64,000 bases of DNA from Limnohabitans sp. Rim8 (GCF_945901735.1 NZ_CAMDLM010000003.1:1-64000), one strand, 5' to 3'. Shown: positions 34,673 to 43,797, numbered from the stretch's first letter. Notes: generated from the sequence alone by a model not told the origin. Made by a program: numbers and translations.

Positions 34673-36621
34673 GTGCAGACCCGTTGCCCCCACAGACCTT
34701 GCCGCAATGGCTTGTGCACAACGCCGCCGTCCGCCCCGACGAGGTGGCGCAAAGGCACAAGCGCGACGGCATCTGGCAAGAATTCAGCTGGGCTGATGTG
34801 CGCGATGAGGTGCGCGAGCTGGCCTTGGGACTGCGTGCGCGTGGCGTGCAGCGCGGCCAGACCGTCGTGTTGATGAGTGAAAACCGCCCTGAGCTTTACT
34901 GGGCGGAATGGGCGGCGCAGGCCATCGGTGCCAAGGTCGTTGCCTTGTACCCGGACGCGACCGAAACCGAGGTGGACTATGTGGTGCAGGACGCACAGGC
35001 GGTGTGCGTGTTTGCAGAAGACCAAGAGCAGGTTGACAAGGTGCTGCCGTTGATGTCGCGCCACACTGGCCTGCACACCGTGGTGTGGTGGGAGTCGGGT
35101 GGGCTGTGGACTTATCGGCAAGAAGGCCTTTTGGGGTGGGATGCTTTCAAGGCTCCGGCCCGTCCGGTCGATGCGGAAGCTGCGGCCTGGTTTGAGCAGG
35201 TCATCGCTGAGGGGCAAAGCCAGGACATCGCCTTGTTGTTGTACACCTCGGGCACGACCGGAGCGCCCAAAGGGGTGATCACGACACACGCATCGTTGCT
35301 GCACAACGCCGACCTCATTGCCCAATCGGTTCAGTTGCCGCAAGGCTGTGAATACCTGTCTTACATTCCGCTGTCCTGGGCCACGGAGCAGTGGGTGGGG
35401 GTCACCCTGGGCCTGATCCGCCCGATGAAGGTGAGCTTTGCTGAGCGGCCGGACCAGATTCAAGAAGCGATTCGTGAGTTGGCCTGCGAGATGGTGTTTT
35501 TTGGTCCACGGCAGTGGGAAAGCCTGGCAGCACGGGTGCATACCCGCATGCTGGATGCCTCGCCTTGGCGGCAACGTGTGGTGGACTGGGGTCTGCGCAT
35601 CGGCCGCTTGGCGCGGGCCGAGCAGATGGACACCACCCAGCGCCCTTGGTGGGTGCGGGTTTTGTTGCCACTGGCCGATGCCCTGGTGCTGCGGCCACTG
35701 CGTGATCAGCTGGGGCTTCAGCGTGCCAAGATCGCCTTCACCGGCGGTGCGGCCGTTGCGCCCGACATCTTTCGACTGTTTGCCGCCATGGGCGTGATGC
35801 TGCGCAACGTCTATGGGTGCAGCGAGTTCGGCCTGGTCACGGTGCACCAAGGCAAACAGGCCAATCCAGAAACCATTGGCCAGCTGGTGCTTCTGGCCAG
35901 TGCATGGGGCGAGCCCATGCAGTGGCGTCTGGCCCCTGCTGGTGGGCTGGAGTTGCGCGGCGGAGCCGGGTTTGCAGGTTATTGGGGCAAGCCTGAAAAG
36001 AGCGCTGAAAAAATGAACGGGGAATGGTTTCAAACCGGTGATGCCGTGGGGCAGGGACCGACAGAGACCGAGCTGATTTATTTCGACCGTGTCGAGCACA
36101 TGAGCAGCCTCCAGGGCGGGCACACCTTTTCTAAGCAATTCATCGAGGTGCGCTTGCGCTTTTCTCCTTACATCCGTGAAGTGTTGGTGGTAGGCAATCC
36201 GTCACGCGAGCGTGTCACGGCCCTGGTCAACATCGACGGCGATGTCTTTGGCCGGTGGGCTGAGCGCAAGGGCGTGTCTTTCACCACCTTCACCGACCTG
36301 TCACAGCGTCCCGAGGTGTTGGCTCAGGTCGCGTCCGAGATCGCGCAGGTCAATCGGACCTTGCCAGAGGCGGCGCACATCACCCACTTTGTGAACCTGC
36401 CCAAGGAGCTCGATGCCGACGAAGGTGAACTCACACGCACCCGAAAACTCAAGCGCGATTTCATTGAACAGCGCTATGGCGGCTTGATTGAAGCCATGTA
36501 TGCAGACCAGACCCAGACCGCCATCGAGATACCGATCCGCTATCAGGATGGACGATCTGGCGTGCTGCGCGCGGATGTCACCGTCGGTCGCATTTCTGCA
36601 CAGCGCATTTCGGAGAACTGA
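34669..36621 (+). CDS. Long-chain-type AMP-dependent acyl-CoA ligase embedded in the ABC operon
   Basis: The 650-aa protein has LLLYTSGTTGAPKGVITTH, YIPLSWATEQW, NVYGCSEFG and QTGDAVGQG. After these comes FDRVEHMSSLQGGHTFSKQFIE in place of the common RxKD hinge, and RLRFSPYIREVLVVG. The length fits the ACSL-like branch. Ligases of this type lie between LivG- and LivH-type genes in related clusters, suggesting coupled uptake and CoA activation. ATGA overlap with livG; the permease starts 4 nt after it. Confidence 0.88.
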   Translation: MSADPLPPQTLPQWLVHNAAVRPDEVAQRHKRDGIWQEFSWADVRDEVRELALGLRARGVQRGQTVVLMSENRPELYWAEWAAQAIGAKVVALYPDATETEVDYVVQDAQAVCVFAEDQEQVDKVLPLMSRHTGLHTVVWWESGGLWTYRQEGLLGWDAFKAPARPVDAEAAAWFEQVIAEGQSQDIALLLYTSGTTGAPKGVITTHASLLHNADLIAQSVQLPQGCEYLSYIPLSWATEQWVGVTLGLIRPMKVSFAERPDQIQEAIRELACEMVFFGPRQWESLAARVHTRMLDASPWRQRVVDWGLRIGRLARAEQMDTTQRPWWVRVLLPLADALVLRPLRDQLGLQRAKIAFTGGAAVAPDIFRLFAAMGVMLRNVYGCSEFGLVTVHQGKQANPETIGQLVLLASAWGEPMQWRLAPAGGLELRGGAGFAGYWGKPEKSAEKMNGEWFQTGDAVGQGPTETELIYFDRVEHMSSLQGGHTFSKQFIEVRLRFSPYIREVLVVGNPSRERVTALVNIDGDVFGRWAERKGVSFTTFTDLSQRPEVLAQVASEIAQVNRTLPEAAHITHFVNLPKELDADEGELTRTRKLKRDFIEQRYGGLIEAMYADQTQTAIEIPIRYQDGRSGVLRADVTVGRISAQRISEN

Positions 36622-36625
36622 ACCC

Positions 36626-37510
36626 ATGATTGACTTTTTCAATTACCTCATCAACGGGTTCCTGCAAGGCCAGATCTATGCCTTGCTGGCGCTGGGCTTC
36701 ATGGTCATTTACAGGGCCAGCAAGGTGTTCAACTTTGCGCAGGGTGAACTCATGATGCTGGGGGCCTACGCGGTCTGGACCCTCACCATCGGTGCCGACC
36801 TTTCGCCCTGGCTGGCGATTCCTCTGGCCTTTGTGTGCGCCATCGTTTATGGCTGGCTGATCGAACGGCTGTTTTTTGAACGGCTGGTGGGTGAGTCGGT
36901 GTTCTCTATGGTGATGGTCACCATTGGCCTAGTGATCCTGATCCGCGGCATCGTGCTCGTCGTCTGGGGTCCTGCAGACCGTTCGTTTCCTGTGCTGCTG
37001 CCACCGGCACCCCTGATTGTGGGGGACATGATCTTCCCCTCCAATTTGGTGATCGGGGCCCTGCTGACCTTGGTGGTGACTTTGGGCATGTCGTGGTTCT
37101 TCAACCGCACCCGTGCGGGGCTGACCCTGACGGCTGTGGCCGAAGAGCCCACCATAGCGATCTCGCTGGGCATCTCGGTCAAGCGTGCCGTCACCCTGGC
37201 CTGGATGATGGGCTCGGTCATTGCCATCGCGGGTGCCATTGTGTTGCTCACGGGCCGCTCCATCACCGTCCAAACGGCGGATGTAGCACTGGCTGCACTG
37301 CCAGTGGCCTTGCTGGCGGGTCTGGAGTCCATTGGGGGGTTGATCCTGGCCGGCGCCATTGTGGGCATTGTTCAGGCTTTGGTGGCCGCCTATATTGATC
37401 CTGCGATCGGTGGCTCTGCGTCATCTATCGTGCCTTTTGTATTCATGCTGTTGATCTTGCTGGTGCGTCCCACTGGCTTGTTCGGCTGGCGCCATGTGGA
37501 GCGTGTGTGA
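36626..37510 (+). CDS. Branched-chain-type ABC transporter permease (LivH-like)
   Basis: The 294-aa hydrophobic protein starts MIDFFNYLINGFLQGQIYAL and has about eight membrane helices and the LivH cytosolic loop EEPTIAISLGISVKRAV. ESIGGLILAGAIVGIVQALVAAYI matches the family C-terminal region. ATG 36626 gives the canonical N-terminus. It overlaps the next permease (TGATG). Confidence 0.92.
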   Translation: MIDFFNYLINGFLQGQIYALLALGFMVIYRASKVFNFAQGELMMLGAYAVWTLTIGADLSPWLAIPLAFVCAIVYGWLIERLFFERLVGESVFSMVMVTIGLVILIRGIVLVVWGPADRSFPVLLPPAPLIVGDMIFPSNLVIGALLTLVVTLGMSWFFNRTRAGLTLTAVAEEPTIAISLGISVKRAVTLAWMMGSVIAIAGAIVLLTGRSITVQTADVALAALPVALLAGLESIGGLILAGAIVGIVQALVAAYIDPAIGGSASSIVPFVFMLLILLVRPTGLFGWRHVERV

Positions 37511-38559
37511 TGGACCCGTCTGGCGTATTCTTTACCAACTATGCGGGCGACCGCTCCCTGATTCGCACGCGTGCGCAATGGGCCAGTCTTGTGTTTTTGA
37601 TTCTGGCCTTGGCGACTGCGCCCTGGTGGGCATCAGAACGATGGGTCAGCATTGGTTACACCACCTTCATCACGGCGGTGGCCGTGATGGGTCTGCAAAT
37701 CTGCACCGGCTACGCCGGGCAGATCAACTTGGGGCAATCTGCGTTCATGGGGGTGGGGGCCTACGGCGCGGCTGTAGCCATGGGGGCCGGATGGGATGCG
37801 GCCGCGGCTTTGGTGATCGGGGGGGCTGGTGCGGCCCTGTTTGGCGTGATGTTTGGCTTGACGGCAGCCCGCATCAAAGGCTTTTACCTGGCGCTCACGA
37901 CCATCGCAGCGCAGGCCCTGTTCCACTTTCTGGTGCTGAATTTGCCACAGTCCTGGTTGGGTGGCGCCGGTGGTTTGCATGTGGAATCCATTTCGGTGTT
38001 CGGTCTGTCCCTCGAAAACGACCGCGCCATCTACTGGTTTTCCTTCGCAGTGCTGCTGATCATGACTGCGGGTGCCTTTGGTATCGTGCGCTCGCGCCAT
38101 GGGCGCAGCTTTGAAGCGGTGCGTGACGATGATGTGGCCGCCGGCATGATGGGCATACCCGTTGCCGCAACCAAGGCCCGGGCTTTTCTGGTGAGCGCGT
38201 TTTTTGCCGGTGTGGCGGGTGGCCTGTGGGTGGTGGCCTTGCGGCATGTGTCCATCGAGCAATTCACGCTGTTCAATGCCATCTGGATGATCGCCATGAT
38301 GATCGTGGGCGGTCTGGGCTCCATCGTCGGTGCGCTGATTGGCACAGCCATGATCCAACTGGCCCGTGAGGGTGTGACCAGTCTGGGCCCGAGCTTTATT
38401 CAATGGGTGCCCGCATTGGGGCAGGACTTTGTCTTTGCCGCCATGAACGTCTTGTTGGGTGCCGTGATCATCCTTTTCCTTCTTTTCGAGCCCAAGGGCG
38501 TGATGCACCGCATCCAGATTACCAAAAAGGCCTACCGACTCTGGCCCTTTTCGTACTGA
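37510..38559 (+). CDS. Branched-chain-type ABC transporter permease (LivM-like)
   Basis: The 349-aa membrane protein has LQICTGYAGQINLGQSAFMGVGAY, the LivM signature, and the cytosolic loop SFEAVRDDDVAAGMMGIPV. ATG at 37510 shares a base with the livH stop; a GTG directly upstream is an equal alternative. It forms the heteromeric channel with the LivH-like protein. Confidence 0.92.
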   Translation: MDPSGVFFTNYAGDRSLIRTRAQWASLVFLILALATAPWWASERWVSIGYTTFITAVAVMGLQICTGYAGQINLGQSAFMGVGAYGAAVAMGAGWDAAAALVIGGAGAALFGVMFGLTAARIKGFYLALTTIAAQALFHFLVLNLPQSWLGGAGGLHVESISVFGLSLENDRAIYWFSFAVLLIMTAGAFGIVRSRHGRSFEAVRDDDVAAGMMGIPVAATKARAFLVSAFFAGVAGGLWVVALRHVSIEQFTLFNAIWMIAMMIVGGLGSIVGALIGTAMIQLAREGVTSLGPSFIQWVPALGQDFVFAAMNVLLGAVIILFLLFEPKGVMHRIQITKKAYRLWPFSY

Positions 38560-38600
38560 CCGTCATGGGGCGGCTTCTTTAACCACCACAGGAGACTCAC

Positions 38601-39833
38601 ATGAAAAAACTGATGAATTGGACGGCACGCGCCGTAACGGTTGCGGGCATCGCTGCTGCATCCATGGCCCCGGTTTCCGCGCAAACGGTTTACCAGGTGC
38701 CTGCCTTGTCGGATTATTCCGGCCCATTTGCCGCGATCATGCCGATGGTCGGACCAGGGCGTGAGGGCGTGGTGAATTGGTGGAACGCCGAAGTGGGCGC
38801 CAAGCTCGGCGTGAAGCTGGAGATGAAAACCTATGACACGCGCTATGACACGGCCCAAACGGCCAGCCTGTGGCCTGGTGTGCTGGCCACCAAGCCTTTG
38901 ATTGGATTGTCTTTGGGGGGGCCGGATGTGGCCGCCATCCAGCAGCGTCTGCCTACCGACAAGGTGCCCATGATCTTGGGCTCTGCCGCCACGGGCTTCA
39001 GCTGGCGACCCAACCAGTGGGTCATGTCTACGCGGCCCACATTTGTGCATGAATTCACGGGCTTCGTCGAGTGGTTCCAAAAGACCAAAGCCGGTGGCTC
39101 GCGCCCAGTCAAGGTGGCGATGTTCACCACCGAAGCTTCTCCTACCTTTGCAGATTTGGGCAAGGGCATCAACGCCTACGCCAAGGCCAACCCCACCAAG
39201 ATCACTCTGGTGGAAATGGTCTATGTGGAACCGCAGCCTGCGGACGTGACCCTGCAACTGCGCCGTGTCCTCAATGCGGGCGCTGAACTCATTCTGGTGC
39301 CCACCAACATCCAGCAGGCGGTGGCGGTTAAGCGGGCAATGCAGGCTTTGGGCAAGAACGTGCCCATGGCCTACAGCATTCACAACTCACCTGCCATGCT
39401 GCAAAAACTGGTCGGTGGCATGGCGGCCATGGAGGGGGACTATGAGGTCCATTCGGGTGTGATCGCCACCGAGGAAGACAACGAGACCAAAAAGTTTTAT
39501 GACATGTTGGTGGCCAAATACGGCATGAAAGCACCTTGGCACTCGCTGACCACCGTGGGCATGAGCCAGGCCTTGGTGATGGTTCGGGCCGTTGAGACGG
39601 CTGCGCGCAAGCACGGGGGTGACAAGCTGACCGGAGAGCTGCTTTACAAAACCCTGATTGACACCAACTTCACAGGCAAAGACTTTTTCGGCTACAGCGG
39701 TGGCGACATCGATTACTCAGTCGAAGCGCCATTTCCGACCCGAGATCCACGCGTCAACATCGGCCAGGTGGTGGGTGGCAAGCTGACCACGACGGCCACG
39801 CAGGTGCCCGTGCCCAAGCTCGCCAAGTGGTAA
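38601..39833 (+). CDS. ABC transporter substrate-binding protein (periplasmic, Leu/Ile/Val-like fold)
   Basis: The 410-aa protein has a signal peptide (residues 1-27, cleavage after VSA) and a type I periplasmic-binding fold (VYQVPALSDYSGPFAAIMP, then VKVAMFTTEASPTFADLGKGI). The start is preceded by AGGAGACTCAC. It is longer than amino-acid-binding LivJ and resembles proteins that bind aromatic or fatty carboxylates, in line with the embedded ligase. Confidence 0.9.
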   Translation: MKKLMNWTARAVTVAGIAAASMAPVSAQTVYQVPALSDYSGPFAAIMPMVGPGREGVVNWWNAEVGAKLGVKLEMKTYDTRYDTAQTASLWPGVLATKPLIGLSLGGPDVAAIQQRLPTDKVPMILGSAATGFSWRPNQWVMSTRPTFVHEFTGFVEWFQKTKAGGSRPVKVAMFTTEASPTFADLGKGINAYAKANPTKITLVEMVYVEPQPADVTLQLRRVLNAGAELILVPTNIQQAVAVKRAMQALGKNVPMAYSIHNSPAMLQKLVGGMAAMEGDYEVHSGVIATEEDNETKKFYDMLVAKYGMKAPWHSLTTVGMSQALVMVRAVETAARKHGGDKLTGELLYKTLIDTNFTGKDFFGYSGGDIDYSVEAPFPTRDPRVNIGQVVGGKLTTTATQVPVPKLAKW

Positions 39834-39848
39834 AGCAAGGCCGCTGCT

Positions 39849-40652
39849 GTGTCTGAACCACTGATTGCACTCAACAACGTTGAGGTCCTGTACGCCGACG
39901 TGATCTTGTCACTCAAAGGCATCACGCTGGAGGTGGCTGCAGGCGGCTGCACGGTGCTGCTTGGCCCCAATGGGGCCGGCAAGAGCACCACGCTCAAAAC
40001 CATCTCCGGCATGCTGGATGTGGAGGAAGGGCGTGTGGCTTCTGGCAATGTGCGCATGTTGGGCCAAGAGGTCACAGGGCGATCTACTGAAATGATGGTG
40101 GCCGATGGGGTGATCCATGTGGTGGAGGGGCGCAAGGTGCTGCGCCACATGACGGCGGAGCAAAACCTCGTCGTGGGCGGGCACCGCCTGACACGCATGG
40201 CCGACGTGAAGCAGGGGCTGGAGCGGGTTTATGGCCTGATTCCCCGCCTGGCTGAGTTGAGAACCCGCACCTCCGGCTACCTCTCAGGCGGGGAGCAGCA
40301 GTTGTTGCTGATCGGACGCGCCATGATGGCGCAACCCCGGCTGCTGATGATCGATGAGCCCTCACTGGGGCTGGCACCCATGATGGTCAGTGAAATTTTC
40401 GGCTTGCTTGCCAAACTGCGTCAGGAAGGTGTTTCTCTGCTCATTGTGGAGCAGCACGCCCAGGCCGCGCTGGACATTGCCGACCACGGCTACATCCTGG
40501 AAAACGGCCGCGTGGTGCTGGAGGGCACGGCGGCCGAATTGCGCGCCAACGAGGACATTCAGGAGTTCTATTTGGGCAAGCAGGCCAGCGGTGAACGTCG
40601 CAACTACCGCGATGTCAAGCACTACCGTCGACGCAAACGTTGGTTGGGTTGA
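39849..40652 (+). CDS. Branched-chain-type ABC transporter, ATP-binding protein (LivF-like)
   Basis: The 267-aa ATPase has GPNGAGKSTTLKTISGM, the signature YLSGGEQQLLLIGRAMM and LLMIDEPSLGLAP. The C-terminus is a very basic tail (YRDVKHYRRRKRWLG) typical of LivF proteins from ligase-containing clusters. GTG at 39849 is the start. It completes the transporter. Confidence 0.92.
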   Translation: MSEPLIALNNVEVLYADVILSLKGITLEVAAGGCTVLLGPNGAGKSTTLKTISGMLDVEEGRVASGNVRMLGQEVTGRSTEMMVADGVIHVVEGRKVLRHMTAEQNLVVGGHRLTRMADVKQGLERVYGLIPRLAELRTRTSGYLSGGEQQLLLIGRAMMAQPRLLMIDEPSLGLAPMMVSEIFGLLAKLRQEGVSLLIVEQHAQAALDIADHGYILENGRVVLEGTAAELRANEDIQEFYLGKQASGERRNYRDVKHYRRRKRWLG

Positions 40653-40656
40653 CGGC

Positions 40657-41484
40657 ATGCCGACGCTTCACGGCATTGAATGGACGGCGGAGCCTCTGGT
40701 GGGCAGCATCGTCCTCGATCGCGCAACACACCACAATGCCTTGGGTTTCGCCACGGCATCCGCGTTGGCACAGGCGATCGCTGATGTGCTGGCCGCGCAA
40801 CCACGTGTCGTGGTGATCAAGGCACGCGGACCGATTTTTTGTGCAGGCGGCGACATCCAGGATTTCGTGAGCTCGGGCGATCAGTTGCCGCAGCTTGTCG
40901 ATGACATCCTGGACCAACTGCTTCCGGCATATTTGCAGCTGGCACAGGCGACCTGTCCTGTGGTGACCGTGGTGGGGGGGCCGGTGGGCGGTGCGGGCAT
41001 TGGTTTGGCCTTGTGTGGCGACTTCGTGCTGGCCAGCGACAACATGAAACTGCGCACTGGGTATTCGGCCATAGGCTTGTCCCCCGATGTCGGGGCATCG
41101 TATTTTCTGGCGCGGCGTGTTGGCGTGGTGCGTGCGCAGCAATGGCTGATGCTCAGTCAGGCCGTGGATGCCACGCGTTGCTTGGCTGCCGGTGCCGTCG
41201 ATCAAATTTTTCCTGCACATGCGCTGGAAGCTGCGGCGCAAGACTTGATTGGGCAACTGTGCCAGTCTGCGCCAGCCTCATTGGCCGCCATCAAAAAGCT
41301 GACGACGCAGGGGCCTGGCTTGTCCTTGCAGGAGCACTTGTTGTTGGAGCAAAAATTGCTCAAGGCCTGTGCGGCCACTTCGGATGCACACGAGGGTATC
41401 GCTGCCTTCGTACAGAAAAGAGCCGCAACTTTCCAAGGGCAGCAGGGGCTTGATCCTGCGGGCACCACTCACACTCACAGATGA
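40657..41484 (+). CDS. Enoyl-CoA hydratase/isomerase family protein
   Basis: The 275-aa crotonase-fold protein has ARGPIFCAGGDIQDFVSSG (oxyanion hole) and GGPVGGAGIGLALCGDFVLAS, with YSAIGLSPDVGASYFLARRVG. The usual second acid Glu appears to be replaced by Asp (SPDVG), a substitution also found in isomerases. ATG 40657 follows the livF stop; ATG 40612 would overlap livF by 41 nt. Its stop overlaps the next ligase (ATGA). Confidence 0.85.
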   Translation: MPTLHGIEWTAEPLVGSIVLDRATHHNALGFATASALAQAIADVLAAQPRVVVIKARGPIFCAGGDIQDFVSSGDQLPQLVDDILDQLLPAYLQLAQATCPVVTVVGGPVGGAGIGLALCGDFVLASDNMKLRTGYSAIGLSPDVGASYFLARRVGVVRAQQWLMLSQAVDATRCLAAGAVDQIFPAHALEAAAQDLIGQLCQSAPASLAAIKKLTTQGPGLSLQEHLLLEQKLLKACAATSDAHEGIAAFVQKRAATFQGQQGLDPAGTTHTHR

Positions 41485-42977
41485 CAGCCATGTCCAACCA
41501 CCACCCCACCCTCATTGATCTGCTGGATCGCAATGCCCGCTCGTATCAGGATCACCCTGCGTTGATTTTCGAAGGCCGCAGTGACACACATGCAGCTTTG
41601 CATAAAGCCGTGCAAATTCAGGCGTCAGCCTTGCATGCTGCGGGGGTCAGGCGTGGCGATCGCGTGTTGTTGCTGAGCGGCAACCGGCCCGAGGTCTTGG
41701 TGCTGTTGGGCGCGGTGGCCTGGCTTGGGGCCATGCTGGTGCCGCTCAACCTTCGCCTGTCGTCCGCTGAAATGGCCCAGCAAGCGCGTGATGCCCGTCC
41801 CGCCCTGGTCATTGTTGACGCAGCGTGTTCCGCATTGATGACAGCGGCATGGCCAGAGGGCATGGCCGGGGTGACCATTGAAATGATGGGCGAGCCCGTC
41901 AATGGGTCTTGGGTCTGTGTCGGCCAATCGCAGCAAGCGCCTGTGCCGCGTCAAGATGCCCCGGATCTGGGCGTCATCATGCTTTACACGGCGGCAGTGG
42001 ACGGTCATGCGCGAGGCGCGGTTTTGTCTCAGGCGCAATTGCGCGCATCGGCCATTCAAACGGGTGGTGCCTGGGCTTTGGGCGATCACGACCGTTGGTT
42101 GGGTGTGCTGCCGTTGTTCCATGCGGCCGGAATTGGCTTGGCGCTTGCCATGTTGGAGGCGGGCGGTGCTTGCGTGATCTTGCCGCGTTTCGATCCTGTG
42201 GCCGCAGTGGTCTCCGTGGCGCGCCACCGCATCACCGTGTGCGCCACCTTTGCCCCGATGCTGGGCGCCCTGCTGGATGCGGCAACGCAAAACCCGGGCG
42301 GTGAGGCCTCACTGGCCAGTTTGCGCGTGTGCATGGGGCTAGAGCCCCCTGAGGTGATCGGCCGCTTGGCCACGCTGTGCCCTGATGCGAAATTTTGGTC
42401 GGCCTACGGGCAGGCCGAGGTGTCCAGCATGGTGTGCATAGGCGTACAAAGCGAGCGACCGGGTGCCGCCGGTCGGCCGATGGCGCCGACCGAAGTGCGT
42501 GTGCAGGACGCAACGGGGCGGGCTTTGGGGACAGGTTTGGAAGGCGAGATCGCCGTCCGGGGGCCGACCGTGTTTCTGGGTTATTGGGAGCCTGAGACCC
42601 AACGCCCTTTCAAATCAGCCGACCCTTGGCACCGTACAGGCGATCTTGGGCGCATCGACGAGGACGGTTGGCTTTGGTTTACCGGGCGGTCAGCGCACAA
42701 ACAACTCATCAAGACGGGTGGGGAAAATGTCTATCCGGCCGAGGTGGAGCAGGTCTTACTCGAACACCCTGCCGTGGCCGAGGCCTTTGTTTTCGGCAAG
42801 CAAGACGAAAAGTGGGGAGAGGCGGTGCACGCAGTTTGTGCTCTGAAAGTCGGATCGAGCGTTGCAGCGACAGAACTGCTGAATTTCCTGGATGCGCGCA
42901 TCGCCCGTTACAAAAAGCCGCAAAGTCTGGTCTTCCTGCCTTCGCCCCTTGAGCGCAGCACCAAAATCTCAACATGA
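41481..42977 (+). CDS. AMP-dependent acyl-CoA ligase with variant P-loop and shortened C-terminus
   Basis: The 498-aa protein has the adenylating fold (WSAYGQAEVSSMV, HRTGDLGRIDEDGWLWFTGR, KTGGENVYPAEVEQVLLEHP). The phosphate-binding loop reads MLYTAAVDGHARGAVLSQ instead of TSGTTGxPKG. The C-terminus ends PSPLERSTKIST, a few residues after where the catalytic Lys is expected, so about 10-15 residues are missing. It is the last gene of the island and stops 49 nt before the ychJ fragment. Activity is uncertain. Confidence 0.8.
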   Translation: MTAMSNHHPTLIDLLDRNARSYQDHPALIFEGRSDTHAALHKAVQIQASALHAAGVRRGDRVLLLSGNRPEVLVLLGAVAWLGAMLVPLNLRLSSAEMAQQARDARPALVIVDAACSALMTAAWPEGMAGVTIEMMGEPVNGSWVCVGQSQQAPVPRQDAPDLGVIMLYTAAVDGHARGAVLSQAQLRASAIQTGGAWALGDHDRWLGVLPLFHAAGIGLALAMLEAGGACVILPRFDPVAAVVSVARHRITVCATFAPMLGALLDAATQNPGGEASLASLRVCMGLEPPEVIGRLATLCPDAKFWSAYGQAEVSSMVCIGVQSERPGAAGRPMAPTEVRVQDATGRALGTGLEGEIAVRGPTVFLGYWEPETQRPFKSADPWHRTGDLGRIDEDGWLWFTGRSAHKQLIKTGGENVYPAEVEQVLLEHPAVAEAFVFGKQDEKWGEAVHAVCALKVGSSVAATELLNFLDARIARYKKPQSLVFLPSPLERSTKIST

Positions 42978-43026
42978 ACCATCCCGATGGGTCAACCATG
43001 CTGCGCTGAATAAGCCGCCTACTCAA

Positions 43027-43095
43027 CAACACGAACGCAGCCGTTTTGTGCGCGAGGACGGGCGCTGGTTTTATGTGGACGGCGATGAGCTGTGA
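43027..43095 (+). pseudogene. Detached 3' fragment of ychJ (right island repeat)
   Basis: The frame reads [22 protein letters not shown] and stop, matching the last 22 residues of YchJ (27939-28331) closely. Upstream of the fragment the homology ends abruptly. It lies just after the truncated-looking acyl-CoA ligase and before the HAD phosphatase. It is either the original ychJ end displaced by an insertion or a second end brought in with the insert. Confidence 0.85.
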
Positions 43096-43128
43096 AGCCG
43101 CGCTGCGACAGACCGTATGATCCTGCGC

Positions 43129-43776
43129 ATGAACTTTGAAGCCATCCTTTTCGATTGTGACGGCGTGCTGGTGGACAGCGAAGCCATCACTTGCGGCGTG
43201 TTGCGCGACATGTTTGACGAGCAGGGTTGGCGCATGACGCTGGCCGAGTGCATGCAGCGCTTTGTGGGCCACACCGTCAAAAGCCAGCGCAGCGTGATCG
43301 AGGCGCAGACCGGTCAGGCAATGACCGATGCTTGGCTGGAGCAGTTTTACGCACGCCGCAACGAACGCCTCACCCAAGACATCGCCGCCATTGAGGGTGT
43401 GTACGAAGCAGTGGCGCACCTTAATGATTACTGCCAGGGTCGCATCGCCGTAGCCTCGGGGGCAGACCGGTTCAAGGTCGAGATGATGCTCAAGCAAGTG
43501 GGTCTGATGGATTTCTTTGAAGGCCGTATCTTCAGCGGTCACGAAATGCCGCGCAGCAAACCGCACCCCGATGTGTATTTGGCCGCTGCCGCGCATTTGC
43601 AAATCGATCCGGCGCGCTGCCTGGTGGTGGAAGACACCACGGTGGGCATTACGGCGGGGGTGGCTGCTGGGGCGACCGTGTGGGCTTATGCCGCACCGCC
43701 TGCCGAGCATGCGCCGCTGTTGCAAGCTGGGGCCGCTCGCGTGTTCACGGGCATGCACGAGTTGCGTCTGGGTTGA
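43129..43776 (+). CDS. HAD-superfamily phosphatase (beta-phosphoglucomutase/Gph-like)
   Basis: The 215-aa HAD protein has ILFDCDGVLVDSE (nucleophile D9, acid D11), RIAVASGADRFKVEMML, SKPHPDVYLAAA and VVEDTTVGITAGVAAG. It would dephosphorylate a small phospho-sugar or similar compound. TATGAT at 43116-43121 could be a -10 element, so ATG 43129 might be leaderless; ATG 43117 (4 residues longer) is the alternative. Confidence 0.85.
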   Translation: MNFEAILFDCDGVLVDSEAITCGVLRDMFDEQGWRMTLAECMQRFVGHTVKSQRSVIEAQTGQAMTDAWLEQFYARRNERLTQDIAAIEGVYEAVAHLNDYCQGRIAVASGADRFKVEMMLKQVGLMDFFEGRIFSGHEMPRSKPHPDVYLAAAAHLQIDPARCLVVEDTTVGITAGVAAGATVWAYAAPPAEHAPLLQAGAARVFTGMHELRLG

Positions 43777-43797
43777 TCGCTTGGGTTGGGGCTTGGC

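Larger units (their letters stand above)
28332..43026. mobile_element. Putative catabolic genomic island bounded by ychJ 3' repeats
   Basis: The block carries its own AraC regulator, a beta-oxidation operon, a complete Liv-type ABC transporter and two acyl-CoA ligases. It is bracketed by the intact ychJ 3' end (28263-28331) and a detached copy of the same 69 bases (43027-43095). No integrase or transposase was found inside, so transfer by homologous recombination or loss of the mobility gene is inferred. The three REP-like clusters of the window all lie outside it. Confidence 0.55.

Noticed and set aside
42892..43095. 67-aa frame considered as an independent small gene
   Set aside because: The first two thirds overlap the acyl-CoA ligase in another frame, and the last third is the ychJ 3' copy.
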